From Brevibacillus brevis (GTDB lineage: Bacteria; Bacillota; Bacilli; Brevibacillales; Brevibacillaceae), in the NCBI RefSeq assembly GCF_022026395.1, contig NZ_CP041767.1:5996001-6060000 (forward strand): DNA of 64,000 nucleotides, given 5' to 3'. Of the stretch, positions 17,801-25,057 are shown in pieces. Under the pieces are notes generated by a model that was given only the letters and a program-made list of their open reading frames with translations, was not told the DNA's origin and made no database searches. The position numbers were made by a program, and so were the translations under genes. Within the stretch, counting starts at the first letter, position 1, and each line of letters starts with the position of its first letter.

Positions 17801-18703
17801 ATGCATGACTCATGTCCTTTGTGCAACAGTACTCAGGTGGCGCTTTTCCACCAGTACTCTACCTTCTCACTCCTAACGTGCAAAGATTGTGATCTCGTTT
17901 TTCAACCTCACCTCGACCAAGTCAACGTGACACAGCTGGTTGCAGACATTTATGACGCGAGTTGGGTCTCCATGCGGGATCAATACGCCAAGAATACATT
18001 TACGGAACACGCGATCTTCCATACATTGCTGCTCGATATGTGGTTTGCGGAAAAAGGGAAGCTGCTCGAAATTGGTCCAGGAACAGGAGAGTTGTTATTC
18101 CTTGCTCGTGAGGCTGGGTGGGAGGTTGTTGGGGTAGAACCGTCACAACAATCATGCGCATACGCCCAAGACAGGTATGGGTTACAACTGGTTCATTCGT
18201 TGTGGAACTCCGCCGTGCTCGCCCCCGAACACATTGGTACATTTGATGCCATCGTTTTTTGTCACGTCTTTGAGCATATTTCGCATCCGAAGCAATACCT
18301 TGAAGAATTGAAAGGGTTTCTTAAACCAGGAGGAAAAATCATTTTTAGCGTGCCGAACAAAAACTCGTTCACCAATAAATTGTTTGGAGTGTATTCCCCG
18401 CTGTATACCGAGAACGACCACCTCTTTCATTACTCCCGTGACAATCTAATCTCACTCCTTCATCAGGGTGGCTGGGAGGTTCTCTCCATCTTTTCTCGAG
18501 AAGAAACGAACCGATTGGAAAACCATCTGCGCAAGACCACGCAAACAACTTTGCCGATTCAGGACATCATGAAGCTAGCCGTGAATCTTCAGTCGAACTT
18601 CCAGGGCCATGAAATCTTCTGCATTGCAACACGACAAGCGCAGGAGGTGCAGCACATAGATGACCAGAGCCAAACTAACTCTTTCCATGATTGTGAAAAA
18701 TGA
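17801..18703 (+). CDS. SAM-dependent methyltransferase with N-terminal zinc finger
   Basis: A 300-residue protein. Residues 1-40 hold two CxxC pairs (C5, C8, C27, C30), a likely zinc site. The Rossmann methyltransferase domain follows, with motif I LLEIGPGTG at 88-96, the acidic VVGVEPS, and FCHVFEHISHPKQYLEEL. This combination is typical of sugar or nucleotide-sugar methyltransferases in surface glycan clusters. The ATG has AGGGA upstream. It overlaps the following glycosyltransferase by 44 bases, and the two genes are almost certainly co-transcribed. Methylation of the spore glycan is an inference from context. Confidence 0.85.
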   Translation: MHDSCPLCNSTQVALFHQYSTFSLLTCKDCDLVFQPHLDQVNVTQLVADIYDASWVSMRDQYAKNTFTEHAIFHTLLLDMWFAEKGKLLEIGPGTGELLFLAREAGWEVVGVEPSQQSCAYAQDRYGLQLVHSLWNSAVLAPEHIGTFDAIVFCHVFEHISHPKQYLEELKGFLKPGGKIIFSVPNKNSFTNKLFGVYSPLYTENDHLFHYSRDNLISLLHQGGWEVLSIFSREETNRLENHLRKTTQTTLPIQDIMKLAVNLQSNFQGHEIFCIATRQAQEVQHIDDQSQTNSFHDCEK

Positions 18704-19361
18704 AGGCAATCGCTATTTGAGACGAGCACTGGAAGCACATAAAGACTTTATTGACGCAGCCGTCATCATCGACGATGGCAGTATGGATCATACCGTGGAT
18801 CTCTGTAGAGAGGTTCTCAAGGGCATTCCTCTTCATCTGGTTCAAAACGCTACCTCTCAGTTTTCCAACGAGGTCGCCTTGCGCAAACAACAATGGCAAG
18901 AAACGATTCAGACTGATCCGGGATGGATCTTGAATCTGGACGCCGATGAACTCATGGATAGCTCCTTCCCCTCGAAAGTCTCCGAGATTTTGGAACAGCA
19001 GACATACGAGGTGATCTACTTTCGTTTGTACGATATGTGGAGTGACACGCATTATCGCGAAGATGAGTATTGGAAAGCCCATCATTACTATCGTCCTTTT
19101 ATGGTCAAGTACCGCCCTGACTTCCCATATTTATGGAGGGAAACCCCTCAGCATTGCGGCAGATTCCCTCTCTCGATCCACCAGTTCCCTTACCTGTGCC
19201 ATCCGTCACGCGTGAAACATTTTGGCTGGGCCCGACTCGAAGACAGACAAAGCAAATACAACCGTTATCAACTCCTCGACCCCGACGCCAGATATGGCTG
19301 GAAGGAACAGTATGAATCCATCTTGGATCAACATCCCAATCTGCTGGAATGGGTGGAATGA
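18660..19361 (+). CDS. Family 2 glycosyltransferase
   Basis: A 233-residue GT-A protein with LTLSMIVKNEGNRYLRRAL, VIIDDGSMDHT and the DAD motif at 94-96 in WILNLDADELMD. It has no TPR tail, unlike the paralogues at 16479 and 22960. GGAGGTG precedes the ATG at 18660. Its start lies inside the methyltransferase gene and its stop is two bases before the next start, so it is the middle gene of a tightly coupled set of three. Confidence 0.85.
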   Translation: MTRAKLTLSMIVKNEGNRYLRRALEAHKDFIDAAVIIDDGSMDHTVDLCREVLKGIPLHLVQNATSQFSNEVALRKQQWQETIQTDPGWILNLDADELMDSSFPSKVSEILEQQTYEVIYFRLYDMWSDTHYREDEYWKAHHYYRPFMVKYRPDFPYLWRETPQHCGRFPLSIHQFPYLCHPSRVKHFGWARLEDRQSKYNRYQLLDPDARYGWKEQYESILDQHPNLLEWVE

Positions 19362-19363
19362 AG

Positions 19364-20065
19364 ATGATGATTCGCGAGATCGAAAAGGCTTTGCAGCAGT
19401 CCAATTGTAATCAATGGCGATACAACTCTCTCTCGTTGAGCAAACAGGCCCTCGTACATGTATGCCGTCATATCAACAAAGAACGTGAGGAGTGTCAGGT
19501 GCTTCAGTTGGGTGGAGGTGACTCCGCTCTGTTTTGGAAATCACTTGGCGATCTTGAACTGCTCCGGGTCCAAGCAACCATTGTGGAACATCATCCGATT
19601 CGTGCAAAGGAAATCAAGGAGAGTCTAGGGGATGTACCGCATGTCGATTTGGTGACCAGCTCTTTGAAGCAACTATCCGAAGAGGAATGGAACAAGGTCT
19701 TCGACAATCCAGCAGAGAGTAAGAGCTTGTGGCCTGCCATCGGACAGAATGTTCCCGAGAATCAATTTGATCATTTTTCTATACAAAATACCTTTTACGC
19801 CGATTTGGACCAACTACTGCTTTCGCTATCCGGCCATTCGGTAGATGTCATGGTTGTGGACGGTCCGCATGGCAACGGTCGCTCTCTTGCCTACCCACTA
19901 TTTGTTGACACACTCAAACCCGATGCACTTATTCTCGTAGATGATTTTGATCACTATCCCTTTCTGGCATATCTCGGAAAAATCTATCACTACGAAGAGC
20001 TTTTTCGAGAGATAGCCGGAAATCGTCGCTGGGTCTTGGTAAGGCTCCAGGGAACCAAAAATTAA
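19364..20065 (+). CDS. Unknown protein with methyltransferase-like fold
   Basis: A 233-residue protein. Residues after about 45 give CQVLQLGGGDSALFWKSLGD, which resembles a SAM-binding motif I. Later come VDVMVVDGPHGNGRSLAYPLF and PDALILVDDFDHY, which resemble the DGDH-type region of class I methyltransferases that act on sugars. I do not recognise a named family. The start at 19364 is preceded by GGTGG; ATGs at 19358 and 19367 are also possible. It follows the glycosyltransferase without a gap, so a role in the same glycan pathway is likely. Confidence 0.65.
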   Translation: MMIREIEKALQQSNCNQWRYNSLSLSKQALVHVCRHINKEREECQVLQLGGGDSALFWKSLGDLELLRVQATIVEHHPIRAKEIKESLGDVPHVDLVTSSLKQLSEEEWNKVFDNPAESKSLWPAIGQNVPENQFDHFSIQNTFYADLDQLLLSLSGHSVDVMVVDGPHGNGRSLAYPLFVDTLKPDALILVDDFDHYPFLAYLGKIYHYEELFREIAGNRRWVLVRLQGTKN

Positions 20066-20083
20066 GTCCATGAGGTGATGAGT

Positions 20084-20179
20084 ATGTCTCAAGCAACCAT
20101 TCCAAATATTACACTGTTAGCATTATCCCGAGCACCTCTACCTCGTTATCCAATCAATACGATTAAGTTGTCATATTAA
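20084..20179 (+). pseudogene. 31-residue fragment of the spore-protein N-terminal domain
   Basis: GAGGTGATGAGT leads into a reading frame that begins MSQATIPNIT. That is nearly identical to MSQANIPNIT at the start of the collagen-like protein at 25058 and close to MSMPTVPNIT at 20387. After NIT the similarity ends, and the frame closes 21 residues later with no SIALEE segment. It is therefore either a degraded copy truncated by recombination, or a tiny peptide that keeps only the first ten residues. It lies 18 bases after the preceding gene and could be co-transcribed with it. Confidence 0.5.
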
Positions 20180-20386
20180 GATCGCGGATACATAACATGT
20201 ACTGCGAGGAAGTTTCCATTTCTTCACTATCAATCACGCGATCCTATGACGATCCTATCGTTTTTGTTGCAAGAAACTTGGCCGAAGGCGTTCTGTGCAA
20301 ATAAAGGGAAGCAGATCGCCTTCTTCATTGGGCCAGTCTTATTTTGTAGGTATACAAAGCCATACAAACAAAGGATGTGGATAACG

Positions 20387-20743
20387 ATGTCAATGCCCAC
20401 GGTCCCCAATATAACACCGGAAATCATATTGAAACGAAACGAAGTATTAAATCTGCTTCTCACCTCCATTGCGCTGGAGGAAATCGGACTTTCTCACATT
20501 ATTAATACAGAGGGGGAAAAGATTCAAAGGATCGTGAAGGAGCAATCGCTCTCGCTCAATGATGCGCTTGCCTTAAACAACAGCGTAGAACGAATGCTGC
20601 GCAATGTCATCAAGACCGAGATGCTCCTACAATTCAGGCTGGAGGATATTATCAAGCTGGAGCAGATGCATAATCATGAGCATCATCACGATGACTTGCC
20701 TGACGCCCCTAACATCCCCGACCTTTCTTGCTTCAAAGAATAA
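20387..20743 (+). CDS. Small spore-surface-type protein, stand-alone BclA-like N-terminal domain
   Basis: A 118-residue helical protein. Residues 1-92 match the N-terminal domain of the collagen-like protein at 25058 (PNITP, LLLTSIALEEIGLSHIIN, EGEKIQ, and KTEMLLQFRLEDI). In place of collagen repeats it ends in a short His/Asp-rich tail, NHEHHHDDLPDAPNIPDL, which could bind metal. AAGGATGTGG precedes the ATG at 20387. Domains of this kind occur at the head of collagen-like spore proteins in Bacillus, Brevibacillus and Paenibacillus, where they are thought to attach the protein to the spore. A free-standing copy could act as an adaptor or basal-layer subunit. Confidence 0.75.
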   Translation: MSMPTVPNITPEIILKRNEVLNLLLTSIALEEIGLSHIINTEGEKIQRIVKEQSLSLNDALALNNSVERMLRNVIKTEMLLQFRLEDIIKLEQMHNHEHHHDDLPDAPNIPDLSCFKE

Positions 20744-20800
20744 CCCTTACTACTTACACTGCTTTTCATGGGATCCTAATTTTACTGAAGAGGGATGATG

Positions 20801-21169
20801 ATGACCTTACAAGATAAAGTTCCTTCATATGATGTGCCTACGCGCGAAGAAGCTCTGAGTCATTTGCTGCAATCGATTGCCCTAGAGGAAGAAGCCTTGT
20901 CCAGATTGCTAAACGCCGAAGCTGACAAAGCCCTTGCTTTCGTTGGCAAAAATCTGGACTTCCCTAACAACCCCTCCAATGATGAAATCATCACCTTTAA
21001 TCGTACAGTCATTTCGATTCTGGATTCGGTGCTGATGGCTGAGTGGCTTTTGTTAAAAAAGTTGGATGCAGCCATTCACATGTACCCTGTGGCGCTTAAA
21101 TCAAATTTTGAGATGGAAGCATCCAATTTCGGGGATGAATTGGATGACGACTTCACCATCGACTATTAA
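20801..21169 (+). CDS. Small spore-surface-type protein, second stand-alone N-terminal domain
   Basis: A 122-residue helical protein sharing the same core with the proteins at 20387 and 25058: ALSHLLQSIALEEEALSRLLNAEADK, then VISILDSVLMAEWLLLKKLDAAI. The tail is acidic (DELDDDFTIDY). GAAGAGGG precedes a run of three ATGs at 20795, 20798 and 20801; the last has the best spacing. It is more diverged than the copy at 20387 and lacks the PNIT leader. It sits between spore-surface genes on the same strand. Confidence 0.7.
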   Translation: MTLQDKVPSYDVPTREEALSHLLQSIALEEEALSRLLNAEADKALAFVGKNLDFPNNPSNDEIITFNRTVISILDSVLMAEWLLLKKLDAAIHMYPVALKSNFEMEASNFGDELDDDFTIDY

Positions 21170-21204
21170 CGATTGATCATTTCAGGAATTCGAGGTCAAT
21201 TGCC

Positions 21205-21981
21205 ATGAAGAACAAAGGTATCGATGACCAAACCGTTCTAAAGCTGACCTATTCCATCGTCCAGTTGGTCAAAGGATTGGAATCTCGCTTTCATCATGCC
21301 AAAGATTATGAGCTCATGCTGTTTGGCTACCAAATATCGACGATGATCAATCTGCTCGTCAGACTGCATACCCACATACATAATAAGCAGATTGCTCACA
21401 GCTTCCTTTTTGAATCGCATCCCACTAGTGAAATGCACACTCCTGTCCTTGCTGCGATAGCTCAGTTATCGGAATTGGTAAAGACATGGAGGTTTCCACA
21501 TAAGCAAACCACCACCTTGATAGAAAATCATTTCCGGCAATTACAAGCTTTCTACTCGATAGAAATAGAACCAGAAGAGGATTCCCCCTGCGACGAACCG
21601 ATGCAATTGGAGCTGGAAGGAGATATTCCAGATCACGAACCTGTACAGCTAGATCCAGGTGAGCAACCGAAAACCACTGACGTCCCACCTATGCCTGCCC
21701 CAACCCCTCCATTGCTCGCAAACAACGCACGCATCGATACAGCCAACAACCGGAAATCAGTACGTCCAAAACCCCCATTATTAGCACAGGCTGCCTCCGT
21801 CCCTACTCCCGATAAAAACAAACGCAAATCCAAGCGTCCCAAGCCTGTAACAAACATGGTAAAAGTGCGTGGCCAGAAAAAAATGCTCGCAAAGCAAGAG
21901 TCTGCACCTAAAAAACCTCCCTTTGTACCCAACTCCGTAAAGGTACGTATCGGCAATGTCACCAAGGTCATCCACATATGA
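21205..21981 (+). CDS. Unknown protein: helical head, acidic Pro-rich linker, basic tail
   Basis: A 258-residue protein I do not recognise. Residues 1-120 are helical. Residues about 122-165 are acidic and rich in Glu, Asp and Pro. The rest is strongly basic with repeated Lys/Arg-Pro units (RKSVRPKPPLLA, NKRKSKRPKP, APKKPP). A Lys-rich, low-complexity tail is common in cross-linked spore coat proteins, so a structural coat or exosporium role is a reasonable guess from context. GAGG precedes the ATG. It is 35 bases after the preceding spore-type gene, and 28 bases separate it from the next start. Confidence 0.65.
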   Translation: MKNKGIDDQTVLKLTYSIVQLVKGLESRFHHAKDYELMLFGYQISTMINLLVRLHTHIHNKQIAHSFLFESHPTSEMHTPVLAAIAQLSELVKTWRFPHKQTTTLIENHFRQLQAFYSIEIEPEEDSPCDEPMQLELEGDIPDHEPVQLDPGEQPKTTDVPPMPAPTPPLLANNARIDTANNRKSVRPKPPLLAQAASVPTPDKNKRKSKRPKPVTNMVKVRGQKKMLAKQESAPKKPPFVPNSVKVRIGNVTKVIHI

Positions 21982-22009
21982 ACCTGAATTTAATGAAGGA
22001 GTAAGGGAT

Positions 22010-22933
22010 ATGGATCGTTTGGAATTGATCGAAGTGGCCGGCAACAGTTATGTGGTCTCCGGTAAATACGGGATCGGAGTATATTTGGATAGATCCAGCA
22101 AAACTGCTGTTTTCATGGATAGCGGACCGAATGCCACGGTCATCGAGAAAGTATGCACGAGAATCAGCGAACGAGGGTATCAAATCCTTGCCGTTGTTCA
22201 TACACATGGTCACGCTGTTAACCACGGTGGCAATCCCTATTTGAAAAAAAGGTTCCCCAACCTCCGCATCTATGCGACACATCTGGCATCCTATCTCATT
22301 GAAAATCCACATCTCGAGCCTTTGGCTTTCGACGCAGGTGGAGATTCTGATACGAAGCCTGATGAAAACAATGAGAATACTCGTGCACTCGTAACGGATT
22401 ATCTGCCATCCACCGATGGTATCTTTCACGTCCATACCATTCCATTTAAAATCGTCTCCTTGCCTGGGCATTCGCCGGGAATGGTCGGCATTATTACCCC
22501 TGATCATGTCCTGTACTGCGGCGATGCCTTGTTTGGCGCCAAAACATTGAACAAGCAGGAGCTCCTTTTTTTTAACGATCTGAGGGCTGCCAGAAGAAGC
22601 TTCAAGAAGCTCTCGATGATGAAATTGAACGCTTATGTGCTGTACCATGGCGGACCCTATAAGACAGTCACGGGGTTAATTAACAAGCATCTCACCCTAC
22701 TAAAAGACACCTCTGCTTTTCTTGAAGCATGGATTCATGAGCAGCCAAGCACTCTTGAACAAGTAGTCCAAAAAGTCATGCAAAAGTATGGGTTTGAAGA
22801 TGACTTGCACCGCTACGGTTTGACTACCTCGATTATCCGCTCTTATTTAAAAGAACTACAGCAAGAGAAGCGAATTGTCGCAAAAGTGGACAATGGTTTA
22901 CTGCTATTCAGCAAACCTGCGGCAACCACTTGA
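22010..22933 (+). CDS. Metallo-beta-lactamase-fold protein with altered metal motif
   Basis: A 307-residue protein of the MBL fold: the first histidine pair H66 and H68, then LPGHSPGMVGI, LYCGDALFG and VLYHGGPY, followed by a C-terminal winged-helix-like region (SIIRSYLKELQQEKRI). The usual THxHxDH reads THGHAVN here, so the Asp and His of the second metal site are Val70 and Asn71, with a shifted H72 next to them. It may bind one metal, use H72, or be non-catalytic. GAAGGAG precedes the ATG at 22010; the reading could open at 21956 but has no ribosome site there. Same strand as the spore cluster. Confidence 0.78.
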   Translation: MDRLELIEVAGNSYVVSGKYGIGVYLDRSSKTAVFMDSGPNATVIEKVCTRISERGYQILAVVHTHGHAVNHGGNPYLKKRFPNLRIYATHLASYLIENPHLEPLAFDAGGDSDTKPDENNENTRALVTDYLPSTDGIFHVHTIPFKIVSLPGHSPGMVGIITPDHVLYCGDALFGAKTLNKQELLFFNDLRAARRSFKKLSMMKLNAYVLYHGGPYKTVTGLINKHLTLLKDTSAFLEAWIHEQPSTLEQVVQKVMQKYGFEDDLHRYGLTTSIIRSYLKELQQEKRIVAKVDNGLLLFSKPAATT

Positions 22934-22959
22934 ACAAAGGCTATGTATGGGGGTGTACC

Positions 22960-24831
22960 ATGGGTAAAAAACGTATTTTAATCGGTAGTCCCATCCAGCA
23001 ATTCCCGATCATTTTGGAGGAATTCCTTCTATCCCTCACGGAGCTGACTACCAAAAACGAACTGGTTCATTACATGTTCATTGACGATAACAAAGACCCA
23101 CTATCCAGTACACTCTTGGCCGATTTCGAGAACGAGAACAAACGAACCGTCATCCTCAAAAACACAGACGATGATACGTATGTCCGAAATGAAATGACCC
23201 ATTACTGGACGGAACGAAATATTTGGAAAGTAGCGCAAATGAAAGATACGATTATCTCCTATGCGCTCAAAGAGGGTTTCGATTACCTGTTTTTGATCGA
23301 TTCCGATCTCGTTTTACACCCTCACACCCTGCAACAATTGCTGCAAGCCAATAAAGATATTATCTCCAACATTTACTGGACACGCTGGCAGCCTGATTCG
23401 ATTGAGCTTCCTCAAGTTTGGCTGATGGATCAATACACGCTGACACGCGAAGGCGCGTCCGAATCAGCGGAGAACCAAAACTTTTTAGAGATGCTGCGTA
23501 AGCCGGGGGTGTATGAGGTAGGAGGCCTCGGTGCATGCACGTTAATCCATCGAAAGGTCTTGGAGGCAGGCGTCAATTTTAAACGAATAGCGAACTTGTC
23601 TTTCTGGGGAGAAGATCGACATTTTTGCGTTCGGGCTGTAGCTATGGGCTTTTCTTTGCATGTGGATACACACCTTCCTGGGTACCACATCTACCGTCAG
23701 TCGGATCTGGCAGGAGTGAGCGCGTATCGCAAAAAAAATGGCATGACAGCGGGGAAAGCAAATCAGATTTCTATCAGCTTATGCATGATCGTTAAAAATG
23801 AAGAAGACGCTCTGGAGCGTTGCCTCTCCACCGTTGCGGATCTCGTCGATGAAATCATTATCGTCGACACGGGTTCAACCGACCGCACGAAAGAAATCGC
23901 GTCTAACTATGGCTGCACCATTTATGATTTCGAGTGGATTGATGATTTTTCAGCTGCACGCAACTATACATTCAGCAAGGCAACATGCCCTTATATTTTG
24001 TGGCTGGATGCAGACGATATCCTTCTGGAAAAAGACCGCCAGCTCTTCCTCGAGTTGAAGTTTACATTGAATTACAGCATCGACAGTGTGACGATGAACT
24101 ACAACCTTTCTGTAGACAGCAATGGGAATGTGGGATACAGCATTCGCCGCAATCGCCTCGTAAAACGGGACCGCGGTTTTCGCTGGATCGGACCCGTCCA
24201 TGAGTATTTGGAAGTGAGCGGAAACATCATCAACAGTGACATATCCATCACGCATAACAAGCAAAAGGAATACACGGACCGCAATCTGCAAATCTATCGA
24301 CGCAGGGATGCCAAAGGGGAAGAATTCTCTCCACGGGACTTATACTATTATGCGAATGAATTACGCGACAATCAGTATTATGAAGAGGCCATTACTTTTT
24401 ATACGAAGTTCCTGAACACCCAACAAGGCTGGGTAGAGGACAACATTAACGCTTGCTTGAAATTGGCGAGTTGCTATTCCCACCTCTACGAGAGACAAAA
24501 TGTTCTGTCGTCGCTATATCGTACGTTCAACTACGATCGCCCACGGGCGGAAGCGTGCTGCCAGATTGGAGCCATTCATGTCGAAGATAAAAATTGGCTG
24601 CTGGCCATTTTTTGGTATGATCTTGCAACGAAAGTAGAGCGACCGGCTGAAAAGCTCGCACACATCGACCACGTTGCCTGGACCTGGCTACCTCATCTGC
24701 AACTCTGCTTATGCTATTCTCAAATCGGGGATAACGAGAAATCACGTCACCACAATGATATTGCTTACTCCTACAACCCCACTCACCCTAGCATTCTCTA
24801 CAACAAAAGGTATTTTGAGTCTCTGACCTGA
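22960..24831 (+). CDS. Fused double glycosyltransferase with TPR tail
   Basis: A 623-residue protein with two glycosyltransferase domains. Residues 1-260 form a GT-A-like domain with LFLIDSDLVL (DSD at 114-116) and FWGEDRHFCVRA near 215-225. Residues 270-430 form a SunS-like family 2 domain with ISLCMIVKNEED, IIVDTGSTDRT and DAD at 350-352. TPR-like helices follow to the end. The second half is a paralogue of the protein at 16479. One chain could therefore add two sugars in sequence to a protein target. GGGGGTG precedes the ATG at 22960; a TTG at 22930 is a poorer start. It ends the run and is followed by a terminator, with the collagen-like gene next. Confidence 0.87.
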   Translation: MGKKRILIGSPIQQFPIILEEFLLSLTELTTKNELVHYMFIDDNKDPLSSTLLADFENENKRTVILKNTDDDTYVRNEMTHYWTERNIWKVAQMKDTIISYALKEGFDYLFLIDSDLVLHPHTLQQLLQANKDIISNIYWTRWQPDSIELPQVWLMDQYTLTREGASESAENQNFLEMLRKPGVYEVGGLGACTLIHRKVLEAGVNFKRIANLSFWGEDRHFCVRAVAMGFSLHVDTHLPGYHIYRQSDLAGVSAYRKKNGMTAGKANQISISLCMIVKNEEDALERCLSTVADLVDEIIIVDTGSTDRTKEIASNYGCTIYDFEWIDDFSAARNYTFSKATCPYILWLDADDILLEKDRQLFLELKFTLNYSIDSVTMNYNLSVDSNGNVGYSIRRNRLVKRDRGFRWIGPVHEYLEVSGNIINSDISITHNKQKEYTDRNLQIYRRRDAKGEEFSPRDLYYYANELRDNQYYEEAITFYTKFLNTQQGWVEDNINACLKLASCYSHLYERQNVLSSLYRTFNYDRPRAEACCQIGAIHVEDKNWLLAIFWYDLATKVERPAEKLAHIDHVAWTWLPHLQLCLCYSQIGDNEKSRHHNDIAYSYNPTHPSILYNKRYFESLT

Positions 24832-24943
24832 TTCCCCTCGTGATCATGAAAAAGTTACCCACCCTGTGGGTGAATGTATACATGCCAGAAGCAATGGTGG
24901 TCTATTTTTTGATGAGCACGGTGCTTACCAGTAAACACAAAGG

Positions 24944-24971
24944 TCAATCTGGAAATCAGATTGGCTTTTTT
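24944..24971 (+). terminator. Rho-independent terminator
   Basis: CAATCTG and CAGATTG form a perfect seven-base stem with a short loop, followed by six T. It separates the glycan genes from the collagen-like gene, so the latter has its own promoter. Confidence 0.75.
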
Positions 24972-24991
24972 CTGTTTCCATACAGCCAGGC

Positions 24992-25019
24992 ACGCGCACA
25001 GATAAATTCTCATAGCATA
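24992..25019 (+). promoter_or_regulatory. Sigma-K-like promoter of the collagen-like gene
   Basis: AC at 24992 is followed after 17 bases by CATAGCATA at 25011-25019, a full match to the sigma-K pattern AC-N17-CATAnnnTA. It lies about 40 bases before the start of the collagen-like spore protein. Late mother-cell expression fits an exosporium or outer-coat protein. Confidence 0.6.
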
Positions 25020-25057
25020 GTAATAAGTTTTTGAATGTAACAGGAAGGATGAATGCC

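Noticed and set aside
24855..24875. CACCC-TGT-GGGTG hairpin as a terminator
   Set aside because: The stem is only five bases and no T-run follows; a much better terminator lies at 24944.
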